From Thiomicrorhabdus sp. (GTDB lineage Bacteria; Pseudomonadota; Gammaproteobacteria; Thiomicrospirales; Thiomicrospiraceae), in the NCBI GenBank assembly GCA_021648185.1, contig JAKITH010000008.1, forward strand, positions 1 through 18,898: 18,898 nt of DNA, given 5' to 3'. The translations under genes and the position numbers were made by a program. The notes under the pieces were generated by a model. That model searched no databases and was not told the origin of the DNA. It saw nothing but the letters and a program-made list of their open reading frames with translations. This document shows positions 1-7,431 of this stretch, piece by piece. Within the stretch, counting starts at the first letter, position 1, and the number at the start of each line of letters is the position of its first letter.

Positions 1-605
1 AAGGGTTTAATACCTATGTGTATTCGGAATCTGAAATAAAGCGTATTGCGCATGTGGCGTTTAAAGCGGCAATGAAACGCGATAAAAAACTCACGTCGGT
101 CGATAAGGCGAATGTATTAGAAGTGACGGAGCTGTGGCGTGAAGTGGTTGATTTGGTTGCGGTTGAATACCCTGAGGTTGAAGTAAAGCACATGTATGTG
201 GACAATGCCGCGATGCAGTTGATTCTGAACCCTAAACAGTTTGATGTGATGGTGACAGGCAATATGTTTGGTGATATTTTATCGGATGAAGCGTCTATGT
301 TAACAGGCTCTATTGGTATGTTGGCGTCGGCATCATTGGATGAAAATAATAAGGGAATGTATGAGCCAAGTCATGGTTCGGCACCGGACATTGCAGGGAA
401 AAATTTAGCCAATCCATTGGCAACTATTTTGTCTGCCGCAATGATGTTGCGTTACACCTTAGGGCGTGAAGAGTTGGCGGTTAAAATCGAAAATGCCGTT
501 TCTAAGGTGTTAGATCAAGGGTTGCGTACAGGGGATATTTACTCTGAAGGTATGACCAAGGTCGGTTGTCGCGAAATGGGTGATGCCGTTGTAGCGGCAC
601 TGTAA
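1..605 (+). CDS. leuB: 3-isopropylmalate dehydrogenase, C-terminal part (5' end outside the window)
   Basis: LeuB oxidatively decarboxylates 3-isopropylmalate with NAD+, the third dedicated step of leucine synthesis, in the cytosol. The frame is open from base 3 and reads G-F-N-T-Y before the GTG at 18, so that GTG is an internal valine codon and not a start. About 200 of roughly 357 residues are present. Visible family motifs are TSVDKANV with the catalytic lysine, DNAAMQL and [11 protein letters not shown] with the metal-binding aspartates, and [15 protein letters not shown], the NAD-binding loop typical of isopropylmalate rather than isocitrate dehydrogenases. The stop is at 603-605, followed by a 23-nt gap to the M23 peptidase gene. 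In many gammaproteobacteria asd follows leuB directly; here two cell-envelope genes intervene. Truncation is only by the window edge. Confidence 0.95.
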   Translation, partial: GFNTYVYSESEIKRIAHVAFKAAMKRDKKLTSVDKANVLEVTELWREVVDLVAVEYPEVEVKHMYVDNAAMQLILNPKQFDVMVTGNMFGDILSDEASMLTGSIGMLASASLDENNKGMYEPSHGSAPDIAGKNLANPLATILSAAMMLRYTLGREELAVKIENAVSKVLDQGLRTGDIYSEGMTKVGCREMGDAVVAAL

Positions 606-628
606 TCGTTATTGGTTTAATTTTGTAG

Positions 629-1606
629 ATGAAAAATTATTTTACCATTACGATTAGTGATGTACACGGCTCAAGGCATTACTCTTTTAAGCAATTTATC
701 CGTAAGTTTTTTTGGATCGTATTGACGCTATTTATCGCGTTATGGATTGTGGGCGCGATTTCGATTTGGTGGCTTAATTATGAAGCCAATCAAGTCGAGC
801 AGCAGCATGAATCGGTCGTAAATGCGTTTGTTGATGATTTAAAGTCAACTCAGGCCGATTATGAAGCGCTGTTGCTTGAAAAAGCACGCTTAAAAGAAGA
901 GCTGGAAGTGACCAGTGCTCAAGTGAATTATTTGGATCAAACGCTTCAGGGGTTGGAGAAGCTGGTGGGAGAAGCCGGTATGGATACCGAACCAATGCCT
1001 TTAGAAGAGCGCATTAAGCAGGTACAACTGACCTCTTTAGGGAAGGATATGATGCTTTCAATGATTCCAAATGGCCATGCGGTTCAGGGGTTTAAAGGCA
1101 TTAGCAGTGGCTATGGGTATCGTAAACATCCGTTGACGGGCAAGAGGCACTTGCATGCAGGGGTAGATTATCGTGGTAAAAAAGGAGATCCCGTGATTGC
1201 GACGGCAGATGGCGTGGTAAGCTTTTCCGGTTTTAAAAAAGACAGTGGTTTTGGTCATTTAATCAGTGTGACGCATTCTAATGGGTTTCGAACGGTGTAT
1301 GGCCACCTAAGTAAGCGCTTGGTTAAAACGGGGCAGTATGTTCAGAAAGGTGAAGTGATTGGTGAAATCGGTTCGACAGGACGCTCTTCGGGAAATCATT
1401 TGCATTATGAAGTTTGGTTTGTGTTTCGTCGCCTAAATCCCAAGTATTTTTATAACTGGTCGATCGAAAATTACGATGATATTTTTACAAGCGTTAAGGG
1501 AGTGCCATGGGGTTCTTTAAGTCAAGCAGTCGCGAATCGCGTCCGAAAAATGGAAAAACAATTATTGCTAGGGGATGTACCGTTGCAGGCGAAATTTGCA
1601 AACTAG
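629..1606 (+). CDS. Membrane-anchored M23 family metallopeptidase (peptidoglycan endopeptidase)
   Basis: This 325-residue protein is predicted to cut peptidoglycan cross-links or stems in the periplasm. It has a short cytoplasmic N-terminus, one membrane segment at about residues 28-49, a charged probable coiled coil at 52-115, and an M23 (LytM/peptidase_M23) domain at about 155-275. All metal and catalytic residues of the family are present: H176 and D180 in HAGVDY, H226 in YGHLSKR, and H257 and H259 in HLHYEVW. It should therefore be an active enzyme, unlike EnvC/NlpD-type activators. No Shine-Dalgarno sequence precedes the ATG, which directly abuts an in-frame TAG. The last 100 nt are also read in another frame as the start of the bactofilin gene. 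M23 enzymes next to bactofilins are known from Helicobacter pylori (Csd1/CcmA), where they set cell shape; a similar role here is inference. Confidence 0.9.
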   Translation: MKNYFTITISDVHGSRHYSFKQFIRKFFWIVLTLFIALWIVGAISIWWLNYEANQVEQQHESVVNAFVDDLKSTQADYEALLLEKARLKEELEVTSAQVNYLDQTLQGLEKLVGEAGMDTEPMPLEERIKQVQLTSLGKDMMLSMIPNGHAVQGFKGISSGYGYRKHPLTGKRHLHAGVDYRGKKGDPVIATADGVVSFSGFKKDSGFGHLISVTHSNGFRTVYGHLSKRLVKTGQYVQKGEVIGEIGSTGRSSGNHLHYEVWFVFRRLNPKYFYNWSIENYDDIFTSVKGVPWGSLSQAVANRVRKMEKQLLLGDVPLQAKFAN

Positions 1607-1965
1607 CTGGCCCTTTGCATATAGACGGTCGAGTGGATGGCGTGATTGATAGCGATCATGATTTATCCATCGGTCAATCAGGGCATGTGACGGGACTGGT
1701 TAAGGCTCAAAAAGTAGTATTAAGTGGTGTGTTTGAAGGGAAAATGATTTGTGAAGACATTGAAATTCTTTCAAGTGGCAAGTTAATTGGTGAGTTGATT
1801 TGCAATAATTTTGTGGTGGAGACGGGCGGGAAGTTTATTGGTCAGAGTCATGAAATGACGGAAGGCATGGCATTAAGTTTACCAGAAGCTTTCGAAGAGC
1901 TGGCTAAGACCGTTGTAGAGTCTTTGGAAGATCAGAGCAGTATAAAAATCAGTAAGAAAAAATAA
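1507..1965 (+). CDS. Bactofilin (polymer-forming cytoskeletal protein)
   Basis: Bactofilins polymerise without nucleotide into a right-handed beta helix and often scaffold cell-wall enzymes at the inner membrane. This 152-residue protein has the usual layout: a short polar N-terminal tail, a core at about residues 18-115 with regularly spaced glycines and hydrophobics (TIIARGCTVAGEI, then LHIDGRVDGVI), and a charged C-terminal tail ending in lysines. The start lies 100 nt inside the M23 gene in a different frame. It is supported by an AAGGGAG Shine-Dalgarno at 1496-1502 and by the family-like MGFFK beginning; no later start would keep the core. The overlap implies translational coupling with the peptidase, and the pairing suggests this bactofilin positions that enzyme (inference from the H. 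pylori CcmA/Csd1 pair). Confidence 0.9.
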   Translation: MGFFKSSSRESRPKNGKTIIARGCTVAGEICKLAGPLHIDGRVDGVIDSDHDLSIGQSGHVTGLVKAQKVVLSGVFEGKMICEDIEILSSGKLIGELICNNFVVETGGKFIGQSHEMTEGMALSLPEAFEELAKTVVESLEDQSSIKISKKK

Positions 1966-1982
1966 TTTTTTAAGGGTATGAG

Positions 1983-3005
1983 ATGACAAAGTTATACGAT
2001 ATTGCCGTTGTTGGTGCAACGGGTGCGGTTGGAGAGACCATTTTAAAAGTGCTTGAAGAGCGTAATTTTCCCGTTGGAAACTTGTATCCACTGGCCAGCA
2101 GTCGCTCTGCGGGTAAAAAAATTCAATTTAATGGCAAGTGGATTAAAGTATTGGATTTGGAAAAATTTGACTTTTCACAAGCTCAGATTGGTCTGTTTTC
2201 ACCGGGCGCGAGTGTTTCAAAAGTGTATGCACCCAAGGCGGCCGAAGCGGGTTGTGTGGTGATTGATAACACTTCTCAATTTCGTTATGACGATGACATT
2301 CCATTGGTCGTGCCTGAAGTGAACCCCGAAGCGGTAGCAGATTATAAAAATCGTGGCATTATTGCCAACCCAAACTGCTCAACGATTCAAATGTTGGTGG
2401 CGTTAAAGCCTATTTATGATGCGGTGGGCATTAAGCGCATTAATGTAGCAACCTATCAGGCCGTGTCGGGCACGGGCAAGGATGCGATTGAAGAACTGGC
2501 AAAACAAACGGCTAATTTACTTAATATGAAAACGGTTGAAACCAAGGTTTACCCAAAGCAAATTGCGTTTAATTGCATTCCTCAAATTGATGTGTTCATG
2601 GAAAATGGCTACACCAAAGAAGAGATGAAAATGGTTTGGGAAACCAAAAAAATCATGGGCGATGAGGCCATTTTAGTGAACCCTACCGCCGTACGTGTCC
2701 CCGTGTTTTTTGGTCACAGCGAAGCGTTGCACATTGAGACGGATAAAAAAATTACCGCAGCGGAAGCCAAAGCATTGATGGAAGCGGCTGAAGGGATAGT
2801 GTTGATTGATGAACACGTTGATGGCGGCTATCCAACCGCTGTATCCGATGCTGCTAACACCAATCCTGTGTATGTAGGACGTATTCGTGAAGACATCTCA
2901 ACCGAAAATGGCCTGAATATTTGGGTGGTGGCAGACAATGTGCGTAAAGGGGCGGCGACCAACACTGTTCAAATTGCTGAGTTATTAATTAAAGACCATC
3001 TTTAA
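1983..3005 (+). CDS. asd: Aspartate-semialdehyde dehydrogenase
   Basis: Asd reduces aspartyl-4-phosphate to aspartate semialdehyde with NADPH, the branch point to lysine, diaminopimelate, threonine and methionine. The 340-residue product begins with the nucleotide-binding VVGATGAVG, carries the catalytic cysteine C132 in NPNCSTIQ, and has the catalytic-type histidine H245 in FFGHSEALH. Its length and the GATGAVG/NPNCSTIQ forms match the shorter ASADH type found in Gram-positive bacteria and many proteobacteria, rather than the 367-residue E. coli type. The ATG has a good AAGGG Shine-Dalgarno at 1972-1976. The gene follows the bactofilin by 17 nt and is followed by truA after 4 nt. Diaminopimelate made through this branch feeds the same cell wall that the upstream peptidase remodels, though a regulatory link is not shown. 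Confidence 0.97.
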   Translation: MTKLYDIAVVGATGAVGETILKVLEERNFPVGNLYPLASSRSAGKKIQFNGKWIKVLDLEKFDFSQAQIGLFSPGASVSKVYAPKAAEAGCVVIDNTSQFRYDDDIPLVVPEVNPEAVADYKNRGIIANPNCSTIQMLVALKPIYDAVGIKRINVATYQAVSGTGKDAIEELAKQTANLLNMKTVETKVYPKQIAFNCIPQIDVFMENGYTKEEMKMVWETKKIMGDEAILVNPTAVRVPVFFGHSEALHIETDKKITAAEAKALMEAAEGIVLIDEHVDGGYPTAVSDAANTNPVYVGRIREDISTENGLNIWVVADNVRKGAATNTVQIAELLIKDHL

Positions 3006-3009
3006 GCTT

Positions 3010-3816
3010 GTGGAAAAAAACACGAAAACCACCTCAAAAATTGCATTAGGCATTGAGTATTTAGGCACTAACTATTGTGGCTATCAAAAGCAGTTGGAAT
3101 GCCCGACGGTACAAGGGAATTTAGAGGTGGCTTTGTCCAGTATTGCGAATGAACCCGTAAAATTGATTTGTGCGGGGCGTACTGATACAGCTGTGCATGC
3201 AGTGGGTCAGGTGGTGCATTTTGAACTGGAGGTTGAGCGTCCAATGAGGGCTTGGTTACAGGGTGCGAATACTAAATTGCCAACGGACATTCGCATTGCT
3301 TGGGCGCAACCTGTCGCGGAGGATTTTCATGCACGGTTTTCAGCGGTTGCCCGTCAATATCGTTATGTGATTTTTAATCGCACGGTAAACTCTGCGGTGT
3401 TGGCAAACCGAGTCACTTGGCTGTACACTTCGCTGGATGTGGAAAAGATGCATTTGGCGGCTCAGTCATTGGTGGGCTATCAGGATTTTAGTTCGTTTAG
3501 AGCCTCGGGGTGTCAAGCCGCTAATGCGCTACGGACAGTGGAGTTTGTTCGGGTCTCACGTAAAGGTGATTTTGTGTTTATTGATATTAAGGCGAATGCT
3601 TTTTTGCATCACATGGTTCGAAACATTGCGGGTACCTTATTTCAAATTGGTTTAGAGCAAAAGCCGGTTGAGTGGGTCGCCGAGCTGTTGGCGTTGCAAG
3701 ATCGAACAAAGGCCGCGCCAACGGGGCCGCCGAGTGGGTTGTATTTTGTGAATGCTTTTTACCCTGATGAATTTAACATTCCGCAAGTGGCGTTGGATGA
3801 GGTACTTTGGCAGTGA
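3010..3816 (+). CDS. truA: tRNA pseudouridine(38-40) synthase TruA
   Basis: TruA isomerises uridines 38, 39 and 40 in the anticodon arm of many tRNAs. The 268-residue protein has the family signature CAGRTDTAVHA with catalytic aspartate D59 (D60 in E. coli), the early GIEYLGTNYCGYQKQ segment, and the later FLHHMVRNIAG motif. Length is normal. The start is a GTG only 4 nt after the asd stop, with no convincing Shine-Dalgarno, which suggests coupling to asd translation. The stop TGA overlaps the GTG start of trpF. In the Pseudomonas-type version of this cluster fimV lies between asd and truA; here there is no room for it. Confidence 0.96.
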   Translation: MEKNTKTTSKIALGIEYLGTNYCGYQKQLECPTVQGNLEVALSSIANEPVKLICAGRTDTAVHAVGQVVHFELEVERPMRAWLQGANTKLPTDIRIAWAQPVAEDFHARFSAVARQYRYVIFNRTVNSAVLANRVTWLYTSLDVEKMHLAAQSLVGYQDFSSFRASGCQAANALRTVEFVRVSRKGDFVFIDIKANAFLHHMVRNIAGTLFQIGLEQKPVEWVAELLALQDRTKAAPTGPPSGLYFVNAFYPDEFNIPQVALDEVLWQ

Positions 3817-4445
3817 GTACGCGCTTAAAAAATCAGAGAACACGCGTAAAAATTTGTGGCTTAACCTCGGTTGCAGATGCGATGCTGGCGGTGAATGGCG
3901 GAGCGGATGCCATTGGATTGGTTTTTTATGCCCCCAGCCCCCGCAACGTGAGCATCGAACAAGCCGCAGAAATTACCGAAGCGATGCCTGCTTTTGTCAC
4001 CAAAACGGCGCTGTTTGTGAACCCAACGGTAGAGTACGTTCAATCGGTATTGGAGAGTGTGTCGGTTGACCTATTGCAGTTTCACGGCGATGAATCCCCC
4101 GAGTTTTGTGGCCAGTTTAATCGAGCGTACATTAAAGCCATTCGAATGCGAGATGGCATTAATTTAACAACGCTGGCAAAGGAGTATCATACTTCGTCTG
4201 GCTTGTTGTTGGATGCCTATAAAGCGGGGATACCCGGTGGAACGGGCGAGCAGTTTGACTGGCAACGTGTGCCACAAAATTTAAACAAGCCCATTATTTT
4301 AGCGGGCGGATTAACGCCTGAAAATATTCAGCAGGCGATTGAACAAACTCAGCCGTGGGCGGTGGATGTCAGTGGCGGGGTGGAGCAATCAAAAGGCATT
4401 AAGTCGGCTGAAAAATTGGAACAATTTATGAGAAAAGTAACATGA
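3813..4445 (+). CDS. trpF: Phosphoribosylanthranilate isomerase
   Basis: TrpF performs the Amadori rearrangement of N-(5'-phosphoribosyl)anthranilate to CdRP, the third step of tryptophan synthesis. It is a single-domain TIM barrel, not fused to TrpC as in E. coli. Visible motifs are VKICGLT with the general-base cysteine (C15 from this start), [36 protein letters not shown] and AVDVSGGVE with the general-acid aspartate. I chose the GTG at 3813, whose bases overlap the truA TGA and which sits 10 nt after a GAGG at 3799-3802. A TTG at 3807 would add two residues and is possible but lies only 4 nt from that GAGG. The end overlaps trpB by 4 nt (ATGA), a usual coupling arrangement for trpFBA. Confidence 0.96.
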   Translation: MSTRLKNQRTRVKICGLTSVADAMLAVNGGADAIGLVFYAPSPRNVSIEQAAEITEAMPAFVTKTALFVNPTVEYVQSVLESVSVDLLQFHGDESPEFCGQFNRAYIKAIRMRDGINLTTLAKEYHTSSGLLLDAYKAGIPGGTGEQFDWQRVPQNLNKPIILAGGLTPENIQQAIEQTQPWAVDVSGGVEQSKGIKSAEKLEQFMRKVT

Positions 4446-5647
4446 AAATTGATTTTTCTAACTACCCAGACGAGCAAGGGCATTTTGGCCCTTATGGTGG
4501 GGTCTTTGCACCTGAAACCTTAATGGCGGCGTTAGAGCAACTTAAAAATGAGTATGCGTTGGTTAAAAACGACCCTGATTTCTTAAAAGAGTTGGCTGAA
4601 GACCTTCAAAATTACGTAGGTCGTCCAACACCACTCTATTATGCCAAGCGTTGGTCTGAGCATTTAGGGGGGGGGAAAATTTATTTAAAGCGTGAAGACT
4701 TGAATCACACGGGTGCGCATAAGGTGAACAACACCATTGGTCAAGCCTTATTAGCAAAACGACTGGGTAAGAAACGCATTATTGCTGAAACGGGAGCGGG
4801 TCAACACGGTGTGGCCAGTGCCACCGTTGCAGCACGTTTGGGGCTGGAATGCGTGATTTACATGGGGGCGGATGATGTGGTGCGCCAAGCCCCTAATGTG
4901 ATTAGGATGAAGATGCTGGGTGCGACCGTGGTTCCTGTTGAGTCTGGCACTAAAACGCTGAAAGATGCCTTAAATGAAGCGATGCGTGATTGGGTTACGA
5001 ATGTGGACGATACCTTTTATATTATTGGTACGGTTGCAGGCCCTCACCCTTACCCAATGATGGTCAGAGACTTTCAGGCGATTATTGGGCGTGAAGCCAA
5101 GCAACAAGCGTTGCAGCATGAAAATAAACTGCCCGATGTCTTGATCGCTTGTGTGGGCGGTGGTTCTAATGCCATTGGATTGTTTCATGAGTTTTTGGGA
5201 GACGATTCGGTTGAAATGATTGGCGTAGAGCCTGCGGGGCTTGGGCTGGAAACGGGTCAACATGCGGCGCCGTTGTGCAAAGGTAAGCCGGGCGTGTTTC
5301 ATGGCAATCGAACTTATTTAATGCAAGATAAAAATGGTCAGATTTTAGGCACTCACTCGATTTCAGCGGGCTTGGATTACCCCGGTGTGGGCCCAGAACA
5401 TGCATGGCTAAAAGACATTGGTAGAGTGAATTATGTCGCGGTGGATGATGAAGAAGCGCTGCAAGGGTTTCGTGATTTAACCCGATTTGAAGGGATTATT
5501 CCCGCATTAGAGTCCAGTCATGCGTTGGCGTATGCCACTAAATTAGCCCCAACGTTAGCCAAAGATAAGATGATTATTGTGAACTTATCAGGGCGAGGCG
5601 ATAAAGACATGAATACCATTGCACAGATTGAAGGGATTGAGTTGTAG
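4442..5647 (+). CDS. trpB: Tryptophan synthase beta chain
   Basis: TrpB condenses indole with serine to give tryptophan using pyridoxal phosphate, in an alpha2-beta2 complex with TrpA that channels indole. The 401-residue protein has the PLP lysine K94 in GAHKVNN, catalytic glutamate E116 in AETGAGQHG, and the phosphate-binding GGGSNAIG at 239-246. Length is typical for TrpB1. The start overlaps the trpF stop by 4 nt, and trpA follows 11 nt after the stop. A run of nine G at 4667-4675 encodes three glycines (75-77 or adjacent) in a surface stretch before KIYLKRED. The frame is intact through it. Confidence 0.98.
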   Translation: MKIDFSNYPDEQGHFGPYGGVFAPETLMAALEQLKNEYALVKNDPDFLKELAEDLQNYVGRPTPLYYAKRWSEHLGGGKIYLKREDLNHTGAHKVNNTIGQALLAKRLGKKRIIAETGAGQHGVASATVAARLGLECVIYMGADDVVRQAPNVIRMKMLGATVVPVESGTKTLKDALNEAMRDWVTNVDDTFYIIGTVAGPHPYPMMVRDFQAIIGREAKQQALQHENKLPDVLIACVGGGSNAIGLFHEFLGDDSVEMIGVEPAGLGLETGQHAAPLCKGKPGVFHGNRTYLMQDKNGQILGTHSISAGLDYPGVGPEHAWLKDIGRVNYVAVDDEEALQGFRDLTRFEGIIPALESSHALAYATKLAPTLAKDKMIIVNLSGRGDKDMNTIAQIEGIEL

Positions 5648-5658
5648 ACTCTTTGTAG

Positions 5659-6498
5659 ATGAAAAATATGAGCAGATTACCTAAAAAATTAGCCACTTTA
5701 AAACAGGCCGGAAAAACCGCTTTAATTCCTTATATTACGGCAGGCGATCCAAGCCCCAAAGCGACCGTGGCATTAATGCATCTATTAGTGGAGAAGGGCG
5801 CGGACGTGATTGAGTTGGGCGTGCCGTTTTCAGATCCCATGGCGGACGGGCCGGTGATTCAAAAAGCGGTGGAACGCGCTTTGATTCACAATGTCAGTTT
5901 GGACGATGTGCTGGAGTATGTTCGTGTCTTTAGAGAGAAAGACACTGAAACGCCAGTGGTATTAATGGGGTATTTAAACCCGATTGAAGCTCAGGGGTAT
6001 GAAGCGTTTGCCAATGCGGCCAGTTCGGTCGGTGTGGATGCGGTGTTAACCGTTGATATGCCGCCTGAAGAATCTGCGGGGTATTTGGAGGCGTTGCAAC
6101 AGGCCAATTTAGATCGTATTTTTTTAGTTTCGCCGACTACGCCAGATAACCGTTTAAGTGCGGTCAATGAAAAAGGCAGTGGCTTTGTCTACTACGTCTC
6201 TTTAAAAGGGGTCACGGGATCAAAAGAGTTGGATGTTGCCGATGTATCGCAAAACATGATGCGTTTACGATCGTCACTGAACATGCCAATGGGCATCGGG
6301 TTTGGCATTAAAGACGGTGCAACAGCCTTTGAGATGGCCAAAATAGGCGATGCCGTGATCGTTGGTTCGGCCTTGGTCAAATTAATTGAAGCGAACCAAT
6401 CGAAAGGAAGCTATGATATCCACTTGGCGATTGGTGAAAAAATGACAGAATTTCGCGATGCCCTAGACAGAGCAGATGCATTAAAAGGTCAGGAGTAG
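5659..6498 (+). CDS. trpA: Tryptophan synthase alpha chain
   Basis: TrpA cleaves indole-3-glycerol phosphate to glyceraldehyde-3-phosphate and indole, passing indole to TrpB. The 279-residue TIM barrel shows the catalytic glutamate E52 in IELGVPFSDP and aspartate D63 in MADGPVIQ, plus VLMGYLNP, YYVSLKGVTG and MGIGFGIK of the phosphate-binding loops. Two ATGs are possible, 5659 and 5668. The first directly follows a TAG and neither has a Shine-Dalgarno, so the start is uncertain by three residues. The sixteen bases around the first ATG are identical to those around the M23 gene start. The gene ends with an AGGAG that serves accD, three bases before the accD ATG. Confidence 0.97.
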   Translation: MKNMSRLPKKLATLKQAGKTALIPYITAGDPSPKATVALMHLLVEKGADVIELGVPFSDPMADGPVIQKAVERALIHNVSLDDVLEYVRVFREKDTETPVVLMGYLNPIEAQGYEAFANAASSVGVDAVLTVDMPPEESAGYLEALQQANLDRIFLVSPTTPDNRLSAVNEKGSGFVYYVSLKGVTGSKELDVADVSQNMMRLRSSLNMPMGIGFGIKDGATAFEMAKIGDAVIVGSALVKLIEANQSKGSYDIHLAIGEKMTEFRDALDRADALKGQE

Positions 6499-6501
6499 AG
6501 A

Positions 6502-7395
6502 ATGAATTGGTTTGAAAAGATTTTACCGAGCATTAAACAAGGCGCACAACGTAAAGGATCGGTTCCTGAAGGGTTGTGGACCAAATGTCCTAAGTGTGAA
6601 AGTACCTTGTATCGTTCAGAAGTCACGCGGAACAAAGAGGTTTGCCCTAAATGTGATCATCACATGCGTTTAGGTGGACGTGATCGTATTTTGGCCTTTT
6701 TAGACGACGACTCTTTTCAGGAAACGTCGCCCAATACATCGCCCGTTGATGTTTTGAAGTTTAGGGATATTAAAAAGTATAAAGATCGCATTTCAGCGGC
6801 TCAAAAAGCTACGGGTGAAAAGGACGCGTTGATTACTGGTGCTGGCACCATTAATGAGCTGGAAGTGATGGTGGCCGCATTTGATTTTAGATTTATGGGC
6901 GGTTCCATGGGATCGGTTGTCGGTGAAAAATTTGTGCGTGCCGTCAATGAAGCCATTGAGCGTCAGTGTCCCTTTATTTGTTTCTCTGCCAGTGGCGGTG
7001 CGCGAATGCAAGAGGCGCTATTTTCATTAATGCAAATGGCCAAAACCAGTGCGGCTTTGGGACGTTTACGTGCCAAAGGGTTGCCGTATATTTCGGTGTT
7101 AACCGATCCTACCATGGGGGGCGTTTCGGCCAGTTTTGCCATGCTGGGTGATTTAAATATTGCAGAGCCAAAAGCGTTGATTGGATTTGCTGGTCCACGC
7201 GTGATTGAACAAACGGTGCGTGAAACCTTGCCAGAAGGCTTTCAGCGCAGTGAGTTTTTGTTAGAGCATGGCGCGATTGATCAAATTATTCATCGCCACG
7301 ATCTAACGAGTGAATTGTCGAGTATTTGCAGTATGTTGATGCATCGCCATAATACCTTAACCTTGTCTGAAGTGATTGAACCTGAATTGGTGTAA
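6502..7395 (+). CDS. accD: Acetyl-CoA carboxylase carboxyltransferase subunit beta
   Basis: AccD is the beta half of the carboxyltransferase that moves CO2 from carboxybiotin to acetyl-CoA, giving malonyl-CoA for fatty acid synthesis; AccA is the partner. The 297-residue protein has the N-terminal four-cysteine zinc ribbon (C29, C32, C48, C51 in two CPKC pairs), which is intact, then a crotonase-like fold with [12 protein letters not shown] and [15 protein letters not shown]. Length is normal. A strong AGGAG at 6491-6495 lies 6 nt before the ATG, the best ribosome-binding site of the cluster. The trpA-accD-folC order is common in gammaproteobacteria. In E. coli AccD also binds its own mRNA through the zinc ribbon; that is family knowledge, not shown here. 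Confidence 0.97.
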   Translation: MNWFEKILPSIKQGAQRKGSVPEGLWTKCPKCESTLYRSEVTRNKEVCPKCDHHMRLGGRDRILAFLDDDSFQETSPNTSPVDVLKFRDIKKYKDRISAAQKATGEKDALITGAGTINELEVMVAAFDFRFMGGSMGSVVGEKFVRAVNEAIERQCPFICFSASGGARMQEALFSLMQMAKTSAALGRLRAKGLPYISVLTDPTMGGVSASFAMLGDLNIAEPKALIGFAGPRVIEQTVRETLPEGFQRSEFLLEHGAIDQIIHRHDLTSELSSICSMLMHRHNTLTLSEVIEPELV

Positions 7396-7431
7396 GACTC
7401 TTGGCTTTTATATAAAAAATAACCGTTCTTT

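Noticed and set aside
18..605. GTG at 18 as the start of a short complete gene
   Set aside because: The same frame is open to the window edge and upstream codons match LeuB, so it is an internal valine of a truncated gene.
3752..4069. A 105-codon plus-strand frame across truA and trpF
   Set aside because: It overlaps two well-supported genes and its product has no recognisable motif and Trp/Cys/Arg-rich composition typical of an out-of-frame shadow.
4667..4675. Sequencing frameshift at the G-runs of trpB, folC and the SPOR gene
   Set aside because: All three frames continue with conserved family sequence on both sides.
4970..5302. A 110-codon minus-strand frame inside trpB
   Set aside because: It is antisense to conserved TrpB sequence with no motif or ribosome-binding site.
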